NCBI RefSeq assembly: GCF_001038485.1
Contig: NZ_LDUE01000036.1
Location: forward strand, 62,001 to 126,000
Source: Ornithinibacillus californiensis
Lineage (GTDB): Bacteria > Bacillota > Bacilli > Bacillales > Amphibacillaceae
Direction: 5' to 3'
DNA: 64,000 bases
In this document: in pieces, positions 8,535 through 14,403 of the stretch
How the letters are laid out: the number at the start of each line of letters is the position of its first letter
How positions within the stretch are numbered: the stretch's first letter is position 1
Notes under the pieces: generated by a model
Databases searched by the model: none
Told to the model about the DNA's origin: nothing
What the model saw: only the letters and a program-made list of their open reading frames with translations
Position numbers and translations under genes: made by a program

Positions 8535-8639
8535 ATGACGATTTACGAAGCACTAGACCTAACAGTTAACGTAGTTGTAGCTATGATCGCAACTATATCA
8601 TTAATTGTTACTCTAATCGTCATGACAAAAAGAAAGTAA
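8535..8639 (+). CDS. Type I toxin, holin-like membrane peptide (copy 2)
   Basis: A 34-residue paralogue of the peptide at 7202, starting MTIYEALDL and ending MTKRK, with a central hydrophobic helix rich in Val, Ile and Thr. The leader is nearly the same as in copy 1 (GGTGGGCGGTTGGCCATCTT and GGGAGGTGG before the ATG), and the 3' AACCGCCCCC that can pair with it is kept. The promoter TATAAT lies at about 8465. The coding part has diverged more than the leader, so regulation has been conserved. Confidence 0.8.
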   Translation: MTIYEALDLTVNVVVAMIATISLIVTLIVMTKRK

Positions 8640-8764
8640 CCGCCCCCATTGACTAGTGGAATAAGGTGGTTACTTCTTTCATAAAGGCATCAATATTCAT
8701 TGGTCAACCGCTCTTTATGCGGTTTATAATTGCTACCGGGTGGTTGCCGCCACTCGGTTTTTCT
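8640..8764 (-). ncRNA. Probable antisense antitoxin RNA (RatA-like), copy 2
   Basis: A minus-strand TATAAT (plus-strand 8771-8776) and the same hairpin pair as in copy 1 (ACCGGGTGG..CCGCCACTCGGT and AACCGC..GCGGTT). The RNA would overlap the 3' end of the toxin mRNA. Ends are estimated. Confidence 0.6.
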
Positions 8765-9092
8765 ATTTTTATTATACCATAAAGATACACTAAATATAAC
8801 CTCCTAAGGTAGGGTTATATAGAGATGAACAGACACAGTTAAAGTCTTGAAATCCAACTGACTAAAAGTCAGTTTTAAACGCGTAAAAAAAATATAAATT
8901 TATATAAAAAAACTATTGAACTAGCATGTAAAAACGTGCTATATTTCTCTTAGCGTGAATTGACTATTAAAAACATTGTCGAGTCAGTGATATGTACTAA
9001 ATGTGATACATAACATTAATGGGGAAAGGACAGAACGCTTTTTTATAGATAAATTCAGTTGAACTTTTGTAATAATATATAGCTTTACTAAC

Positions 9093-9165
9093 AGTACGCA
9101 CCCAACGGGGAAGGAAAACAGTCGCAGTGAGACTCCTTTACCTGGTAGAGAAGGGTGTATTTTTA
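9093..9165 (+). other. Foldable leader or terminator-like RNA of unknown type
   Basis: ACCC...GGGT encloses GGGGAAGGA/TCCTTTACC (one mismatch) and an inner GTC..GAC stem, followed by TATTTTT. It could be the terminator of an upstream transcript or part of a leader upstream of potA. It matches no riboswitch consensus I know. Confidence 0.35.
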
Positions 9166-9177
9166 ATGCCAAAAATT

Positions 9178-9192
9178 ATGACTGACAGTCAT
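9178..9192. promoter_or_regulatory. Perfect palindrome, possible operator
   Basis: ATGACTGACAGTCAT is a 15-base perfect palindrome with a central base, of the type bound by TetR-like repressors. No regulator gene adjoins it, so a role in control of the pot operon is only a suggestion. Confidence 0.35.
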
Positions 9193-9283
9193 TCTTTTCC
9201 AAAAAAGGATGAAAAAGAGTCGATTTTTCTTTCAAATTGTATAGTAATATGCGAGAAGGAAAAAGTAAATGATACGGCAGAGT

Positions 9284-9350
9284 GAGGGGGACAGTCCCCC
9301 ACCACACTAAAGTTTTAGCACTTTAAAGTGGTGAGGGACTGTCCCCCCTC
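9284..9350. repeat. Palindrome of the GGGACAGTCCC family upstream of potA
   Basis: Left arm GGGGGACAGTCCCCCACCAC, right arm GTGGTGAGGGACTGTCCCCC, with the inner CTAAAG../CTTTA part also partly paired. It has the same outer sequence as the palindrome at 5256 and lies just before the potA ribosome binding site. Confidence 0.8.
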
Positions 9351-9369
9351 GGAAGATAAGGAGGGATGC

Positions 9370-10446
9370 ATGTTGGGTGTTCAAATGGTGCAGTTGGAGA
9401 ATGTGATGAAGCAGTTTGATGATACATATGTAGTAGATGACCTGAACCTAGATATCAAGTCAGGAGAGTTTCTAACATTGCTTGGCCCATCTGGATGTGG
9501 GAAGACAACAACACTTCGTATGATCGCGGGCTTTGAGAAGCCAACATCAGGAAAGATACTTCTAAATGGTAAACAAGTAGATGAACTAGAGCCTTACAAA
9601 CGCGAAGTAAACACCGTGTTTCAAAGTTATTCCCTTTTTCCACATATGACGGTATTTGATAATGTGGCATTCGGGTTAAAGATGAAAAAAGTTCCTAAAG
9701 AAGAAATACAAGAACGCGTAACGAAAGCGTTAAAACTCGTACAGCTTGAAGAATATGGAAACCGTAAACCGAAGCAATTAAGTGGTGGGCAACAACAGCG
9801 TATCGCGATTGCCCGGGCAATTGTGAATAACCCAAAGGTTCTTTTATTAGATGAACCACTTGGTGCATTAGATTTAAAGTTGCGTAAACAAATGCAGCTT
9901 GAGCTTAAGCACCTACAACAAACATTGAACATCACGTTCATTTACGTAACCCACGATCAGGAAGAAGCATTAACGATGTCTGATCGAATTGTAGTTATGA
10001 ATAAAGGAAAAATCGAGCAGATTGGTCTGCCTTATGAAATATATGAACGACCACAAACTCGTTTTGTGGCAGATTTTATTGGTCAAACAAATATCCTTGA
10101 AGGTACAGTCACGGCAATCAATGGGGAACAGGCTACGATGAAGTTTGCTGACCAAGTGGTTGAGATACCGAACACAACGGATGTAACCCTGAATGAGGAA
10201 GTATATATCTCGGTTCGACCAGAAAAAATCAAGTTAAGCGAAACACCTTTTGAAGGTTCTATTAACCTGAAAGGTACCTTTAAAGAAAAAATCTATGTAG
10301 GCTCTGTTACGAAAATAGTAGTAACCATGGCAAATGGGCAAGACATAACGGTTAATGAATCCCATGATAAAATCGATGAATTAACCAATACTAATGATGT
10401 CTATGTCAGCTGGAGTCCTAAAAATTCGGTTGTCCTAAAAAAATAA
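9370..10446 (+). CDS. potA: Spermidine/putrescine ABC transporter ATP-binding protein
   Basis: The ATPase that powers polyamine import: Walker A GPSGCGKTT, Q-loop FQSYSLFPHM, signature LSGGQQQR, Walker B VLLLDEP and switch His in THDQEEA. It is followed by the TOBE region typical of PotA (ISVRPEKIKL). Length, about 358 residues, is normal. The start ATG (MLGVQMVQLENV) lies 5 bases after AAGGAGG. It heads an operon with potD, potC and potB, whose permeases it should energise at the inner face of the membrane. Confidence 0.93.
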   Translation: MLGVQMVQLENVMKQFDDTYVVDDLNLDIKSGEFLTLLGPSGCGKTTTLRMIAGFEKPTSGKILLNGKQVDELEPYKREVNTVFQSYSLFPHMTVFDNVAFGLKMKKVPKEEIQERVTKALKLVQLEEYGNRKPKQLSGGQQQRIAIARAIVNNPKVLLLDEPLGALDLKLRKQMQLELKHLQQTLNITFIYVTHDQEEALTMSDRIVVMNKGKIEQIGLPYEIYERPQTRFVADFIGQTNILEGTVTAINGEQATMKFADQVVEIPNTTDVTLNEEVYISVRPEKIKLSETPFEGSINLKGTFKEKIYVGSVTKIVVTMANGQDITVNESHDKIDELTNTNDVYVSWSPKNSVVLKK

Positions 10447-10481
10447 CATAAATAATTTAAAACGATAGGAGATGGAAAGGA

Positions 10482-11555
10482 TTGAAAAATTTTTTTGTAT
10501 TTGCACTACTTAGTTTGTTAATTACATTTCTAGCAGCATGTGGCGGCTCAGATAATGAGGATACGAATAATGCTGGTGGAGAACAGGAATTAAGTGATGA
10601 ACTTATCGTCTTTAACTGGAGTGAATACATTCCACAAGGAGTTATCGATGATTTTGAAGAAGAGTATGGCGTAGAGGTAGTTTATTCTACATACAACTCG
10701 AACCACGAGATGCTTACCAAAGTACAAAGTGGTACAGTTGCTTATGACCTAGTGTTCCCTTCCGATTATTATGTAAAGCAAATGGTTGATAATGAAATGC
10801 TGAAAGAAATTGATTTTGATAACATTCCAAATTACGAGAATATCGCAAATGCATGGAAAAGCATGCCGTTTGACCCGGATAATAAATTCTCCGTTCCATT
10901 CATGTATGGATATGACGGAATCGCATATAACAAAGAATTCATTAAAGAAGCTCCAACTAGCTGGGAAGACTTATGGAACCCTGACTATGCTGGAAAAGTA
11001 CTTCTCTTAGAAGAATCAAAAGAAGTATCAAATATGGTACAACAGCTATTAGGAAATGAAATGAACGACCCAACAGAAGAACAGTTAGAAGCTGGATTTG
11101 ATAAAGTAAAAGAGTTAATTCCAAATGTCTTAGCATTTGACTCTACAGCATCTGATCGTCTAGTAAGTGGTGAAGCTTGGATTGCACATGCTTATTCTGG
11201 TGCAGCTGCAACAGCTTGGTTAGAAAATGATAATATTGATTTCGTTTTACCTGAAGAAGGCGGAATTGTTTGGTTAGATGCAATGGTTATTCCAAAGACA
11301 TCTAAGAACAAATATACTGCAGAAGTTTTCATTAACTACTTACTAGAACCAGAGGTAAGTAAGCAGTTATCCGAATTCATTCCTTATGGAAATCCAAATG
11401 AAAAAGCGGTAGAAATCTTACCAGAAGAAATTAAAGGCAGCCCTGGATTAAACTTCCCTGAAGAAGTAATCAAGCGTGCCGAGTGGAACCTACCACTTGA
11501 TTCAGACCGTACACAGTACATGAACCGCTTATTCCAGGAAGCAAAGGTTGAATAG
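10482..11555 (+). CDS. potD: Spermidine/putrescine-binding lipoprotein
   Basis: The extracellular polyamine receptor. A TTG start follows GGAAAGG, and a signal peptide ends in the lipobox LAAC. The mature sequence has PotD landmarks: LIVFNWSEYIPQGVIDDFEEEYG, YDLVFPSDYYVKQM, MYGYDGIAYN and the acidic pocket strand WIAHAYSGAAA. About 357 residues, normal for the family. In many bacteria potD closes the operon; here it is second, after potA and before the permeases, separated from them by a palindrome. Confidence 0.93.
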   Translation: MKNFFVFALLSLLITFLAACGGSDNEDTNNAGGEQELSDELIVFNWSEYIPQGVIDDFEEEYGVEVVYSTYNSNHEMLTKVQSGTVAYDLVFPSDYYVKQMVDNEMLKEIDFDNIPNYENIANAWKSMPFDPDNKFSVPFMYGYDGIAYNKEFIKEAPTSWEDLWNPDYAGKVLLLEESKEVSNMVQQLLGNEMNDPTEEQLEAGFDKVKELIPNVLAFDSTASDRLVSGEAWIAHAYSGAAATAWLENDNIDFVLPEEGGIVWLDAMVIPKTSKNKYTAEVFINYLLEPEVSKQLSEFIPYGNPNEKAVEILPEEIKGSPGLNFPEEVIKRAEWNLPLDSDRTQYMNRLFQEAKVE

Positions 11556-11566
11556 AATTGTATACA

Positions 11567-11610
11567 GGGACAGTCCCTCTGTGAAACCATTCACAGAGGG
11601 ACTGTCCCCC
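11567..11610. repeat. Palindrome of the GGGACAGTCCC family between potD and potC
   Basis: GGGACAGTCCCTCTGTGAA pairs with TTCACAGAGGGACTGTCCC across a 5-base loop, followed by CCCCTTTTG. Its position behind the receptor gene and before the permeases mirrors the palindrome at 5256, so attenuation that favours the receptor is plausible. Confidence 0.8.
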
Positions 11611-11633
11611 CTTTTGAAAGGTAGGTGGAAAAT

Positions 11634-12419
11634 GTGAGAGCTAGAACGAAGAAGATATTGTTTTCGTTTTCCCTACTCGTCTTTTTATTCTTTTATATAC
11701 CAATTATATTCGTGGTGATTTTCTCATTTAATGATTCCAAGCTAGGTACGGTTTGGACTGGGTTTACTTTAGAATGGTATGGTTCCATTCTTCAAAATAG
11801 CCAGTTAATCAGCGCCACGATGAACAGTTTGTATTTAGCGGTTGTAACAACCATTATTGCGACTATATTAGGAACGCTAGCCGCACTAGCACTACATCGG
11901 TACACCTTTATAGGAAAAAAATCGGTTGAATTTTTATTTTATATTCCGGTAGTTATTCCGGATATTGTGGTGGCGATTGCGTTACTTGCTATCTACGGCA
12001 TATTAAATATGTCTCTAGGCTTAAATACTGCAGTTCCTGGCCATGTGGCAATAACGATTTCCTATGTGATGCTGGTTGTGTTAGCTCGGCTGTCTTCCTT
12101 TGATAATTCGCTGGAGGAAGCGGCAAAGGATCTGGGAGCCAATGAATGGCAAACCTTCTGGAAGGTGACATTCCCTTTAATCTTCCCAGGAATTCTTGCG
12201 GGGGCACTGTTAGCTTTCACGATATCACTTGATGAGTTTGTTATTTCCTACTTCACCTTGGGACCTGGAGATAACACCTTACCGGTACTCGTTTATTCGA
12301 TGGTTCGATTGGGCGTTTCACCAGAGGTTAACGTTCTTTCTACTATTATAATAGCAATCATGTTTGTGGTTGTATTAATTGTTGGACTGAATATGCGGAA
12401 AAGGGGAGATGTTAAATGA
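11634..12419 (+). CDS. potC: Spermidine/putrescine ABC transporter permease PotC
   Basis: An inner-membrane permease with six helices and the PotC-like N terminus (FFYIPIIFVVIFSFNDSKLG), then LEWYGSILQN and the EAA loop SLEEAAKDLGANEWQTFWKVTFP. The start is GTG 11634 (MRARTKK), 5 bases after GGTGG; an in-frame GTG at 11625 is the alternative. Its stop overlaps the ATG of potB by four bases, so the two permeases are translationally coupled and should form the heterodimeric channel served by PotA. Confidence 0.9.
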   Translation: MRARTKKILFSFSLLVFLFFYIPIIFVVIFSFNDSKLGTVWTGFTLEWYGSILQNSQLISATMNSLYLAVVTTIIATILGTLAALALHRYTFIGKKSVEFLFYIPVVIPDIVVAIALLAIYGILNMSLGLNTAVPGHVAITISYVMLVVLARLSSFDNSLEEAAKDLGANEWQTFWKVTFPLIFPGILAGALLAFTISLDEFVISYFTLGPGDNTLPVLVYSMVRLGVSPEVNVLSTIIIAIMFVVVLIVGLNMRKRGDVK

Positions 12420-13267
12420 GGAGAAATTTTGCAAAAGCCTATTTATTGTTATCCCCGAGTCTATTTTGGTTAACGTTATTTCTAGTCATTCCGGTACTCT
12501 TTATTGGAGTCATTAGTTTTACGACTAATGGAGACTTCGGCGCAATCATTTATGAGTTCAGCACCGAAGCTTATACATCCGCATTCAGTTCGCTCTATGC
12601 GAAAGTAATCTGGCAATCAATCTGGTGGGCGTTTATCGCAACAGTAGTTTGCTTAATCATTGCTTATCCATTTGCCTATTTCATTGCCCATTCTGGTAAG
12701 TGGAAAAACTTATTACTACTACTTGTGATGGTGCCGTTCTGGACGAATTTACTAATTCGTTTATATGCGTGGATTATCCTAATGAACAACCAAGGGGTTA
12801 TTAACAATGTGTTACTGGATCTAGGATTTATTGAGGAACCATTAGCATTGATGTATTCTCCTGGTGGAGTAATCCTCGGCTTAGTATACGGATTCCTTCC
12901 ATTTATGATTTTGCCGATCTATTCTTCGATTGAACAATTGGATAAAACCTATTTGGAAGCATCGGAGGATTTAGGCGCAGGCCCAGTGAAGACATTCTTG
13001 AATGTTACATTGCCATTGACTTTCCCAGGAATTCTTGCTGGATTTATTATCACGTTTGTTCCAGCGATTAGTGTGTTCGTAGTTACAGACTTGTTCACTG
13101 GTGGAAAACTATTGATGGTTGGAAACGTCATTCGTGATGCATTCTTAGTAGAAATGAACTGGCAGCTTGGTGCAGCACTTTCGTTATTGTTAATGATATT
13201 AGTGTTGTTATCGTTAATGATCTTTATGCGATTTACGAGTCGGAAGGATCGGAAGTTGTTGGTTTAA
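12416..13267 (+). CDS. potB: Spermidine/putrescine ABC transporter permease PotB
   Basis: The partner permease of PotC, 283 residues, with the N-terminal segment LLSPSLFWLTLFLVIPVLFI, the long periplasmic loop NNQGVINNVLLDLGFIEEPL and the EAA loop TYLEASEDLGAGPVKTFLNVTLP. The ATGA overlap with potC shows coupling. It is the last gene of the operon, and a short terminator follows. The order A-D-C-B is the reverse of the usual A-B-C-D for the last three genes. Confidence 0.9.
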   Translation: MRRNFAKAYLLLSPSLFWLTLFLVIPVLFIGVISFTTNGDFGAIIYEFSTEAYTSAFSSLYAKVIWQSIWWAFIATVVCLIIAYPFAYFIAHSGKWKNLLLLLVMVPFWTNLLIRLYAWIILMNNQGVINNVLLDLGFIEEPLALMYSPGGVILGLVYGFLPFMILPIYSSIEQLDKTYLEASEDLGAGPVKTFLNVTLPLTFPGILAGFIITFVPAISVFVVTDLFTGGKLLMVGNVIRDAFLVEMNWQLGAALSLLLMILVLLSLMIFMRFTSRKDRKLLV

Positions 13268-13278
13268 TATAGATGTGG

Positions 13279-13304
13279 AAAGCGTGCTTCGGTATGCTTT
13301 TTTC
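13279..13304 (+). terminator. Terminator of the pot operon
   Basis: AAAGC(GTGC)TTCG(GTAT)GCTTTTTT: a compact hairpin with a U-run behind potB. Confidence 0.7.
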
Positions 13305-13431
13305 TTTGCTTGAGTATAGGACTTTTGAATCAATTATTCGAAATACGTAATAAATTAATACTTTTTCGTGAAAAAATGTCGAATTATGGAAAGGTATTTA
13401 GTATAATAGGACTAATTACATAGGTTTTACC

Positions 13432-13512
13432 GATAAAGGCAAACTTATCGAAAGGTAAGGACGCAAAGTCAAGGGCCTAATGCACTAATGCGATGGCAGC
13501 CTAACTACCGAA
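13432..13512 (+). ncRNA. Cyclic-di-GMP-I (GEMM) riboswitch, PilZ gene
   Basis: AAAGGCAAAC, a P2 stem ending GGTAAGGACGCAAAG, then AAGGGCCTAA, an arm closing TGCACTAATGCGATGGCAGCC and ACTACC: the conserved landmarks of the GEMM class I aptamer in the right order. A TATAAT about 30 bases upstream gives a promoter. An imperfect terminator stem follows at 13537, so ligand binding probably decides read-through. Confidence 0.88.
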
Positions 13513-13536
13513 GGAAACAGGGACTAGCATCTGTAG

Positions 13537-13569
13537 GGAGAGGACCATTTCTTTGGTTTCTCCTTTTTG
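13537..13569 (+). terminator. Riboswitch-controlled terminator
   Basis: GGGAGAGGACC pairs imperfectly with GGTTTCTCC followed by TTTTTGG. It lies between the GEMM aptamer and the PilZ gene and fits an expression platform. Confidence 0.65.
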
Positions 13570-13625
13570 GTGTGTATTGGATCTAATATTTTTTCGGGAA
13601 TTATTATAGTGAGGAGGTGTATGTA

Positions 13626-14189
13626 GTGGAGTATAGAGAGTGGATTTATGTTCTTATTATTGTTGTTTTGCTTCTATTATTGTCCTTATATTTTCTAATT
13701 AAAAAATTCTCTAAAAAACCACAAAGCGAAACGACAGCATCAATAGAGAAAAAAGAAACTCCTAGATACCCTACATTTTCAGGGGTGAATCTCAGAGAGA
13801 ATTTCCGGGTGAGTTTGGATGATGTACACTGCTTTGTTGAATTTCTCGATGTGGAAAATGAAGAGCTGAATCCGAAGTTCTTTAATGGAGTATTAAAGAA
13901 CATCAGTGTCGGCGGTGTGAAGTTTGTTTGTGATTTTGAATATCCGATTGAGGATGACATGATGATTAAGGTTAGGTTTTCTTTGAAGAATAGTATGTTT
14001 ATTGTAAAAGGGAGAATTGTTAGGAAGGAATTGTATCCAGAGAGAGATAGATTTGGATATGGGGTGCAGTTTACGAATCTCTTTGATGAGGATCGGGAGT
14101 TGTTGTATCAGATTTTGAATCGGATTATGGTGGAGAGAAGGCGAAAGATGGTTACGAATAGTTTGGTTGGTGAGGAGTCTATGGTTTAG
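13626..14189 (+). CDS. Membrane-anchored PilZ-domain cyclic-di-GMP receptor
   Basis: An N-terminal membrane helix (VLIIVVLLLLLSLYFLIKKF) and a linker lead to a C-terminal PilZ domain of about 120 residues. The ligand-binding motifs are intact: RENFR (RxxxR) and NISVGG (D/NxSxxG), then VKGRIVRKE and a closing helix. GTG 13626 was chosen as start, 8 bases after GAGGAGG. Relatives such as YcgR/DgrA brake the flagellar motor by touching MotA when c-di-GMP is high; being tethered here fits that role (inference). A c-di-GMP riboswitch in its leader means the same ligand sets both the amount and the activity of the protein. Confidence 0.85.
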   Translation: MEYREWIYVLIIVVLLLLLSLYFLIKKFSKKPQSETTASIEKKETPRYPTFSGVNLRENFRVSLDDVHCFVEFLDVENEELNPKFFNGVLKNISVGGVKFVCDFEYPIEDDMMIKVRFSLKNSMFIVKGRIVRKELYPERDRFGYGVQFTNLFDEDRELLYQILNRIMVERRRKMVTNSLVGEESMV

Positions 14190-14267
14190 TGCCATGGGCT
14201 TTTTTGTTTGCTAAAATTTATTAATATCAAATTTCTACAAAAAAGAATAATTTTTTTCAAAAAAGAT

Positions 14268-14293
14268 TAAACTTCTATTTTTCTTGCCGATAT
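14268..14293 (+). promoter_or_regulatory. Sigma-D flagellar promoter of hag
   Basis: TAAA, 14 bases, GCCGATAT: a near-perfect sigma-D (FliA-type) promoter 110 bases before the flagellin ATG. Confidence 0.9.
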
Positions 14294-14345
14294 TATAGAT
14301 ACAACATCATAGATGTTAGTAAATGTTTTGGCCAAACATTTAGAA

Positions 14346-14369
14346 GCGAGACATAAGGATGTGGCTCGC
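14346..14369 (+). promoter_or_regulatory. Probable CsrA-binding hairpin in the hag leader
   Basis: GCGAG-ACAT-AAGG-ATGT-GG-CTCGC folds into a stem with AAGGA at the loop, the shape CsrA prefers. A second GGA-rich site is the Shine-Dalgarno itself (ATGGAGGTAAGGA). In B. subtilis CsrA blocks hag translation by binding two such sites, with FliW as antagonist. Both csrA and fliW are in this window. Confidence 0.7.
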
Positions 14370-14403
14370 GAAAATAAAAACATTACATGGAGGTAAGGAA
14401 ATT

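Larger units (their letters stand above)
8780..9283. other. Intergenic region with structured DNA, no clear gene
   Basis: About 500 bases without a convincing gene. Visible items are a hairpin AGCATG..CGTGCT near 8920-8937; two similar motifs, GGGGAAAGGA near 9020 and GGGGAAGGAAAACAG near 9107; a foldable stretch at 9093-9165; and a perfect palindrome ATGACTGACAGTCAT at 9178-9192. A 39-codon frame from ATG 9166 has no recognisable product. Confidence 0.4.

Noticed and set aside
8780-9283. T-box, yybP-ykoY or preQ1 riboswitch upstream of potA
   Set aside because: None of the conserved cores of these classes (for example the T-box TGG-containing bulge) could be located.
9166-9285. Short gene from ATG 9166 (39 codons)
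   Set aside because: The ribosome site is weak, the product resembles nothing known and the frame runs over a palindrome. Kept only as part of the intergenic description.
13646-13960. Minus-strand reading frames over the PilZ gene, flgL, fliD and the ABC genes
   Set aside because: They shadow strongly supported genes, have no ribosome binding sites and show no recognisable protein features.
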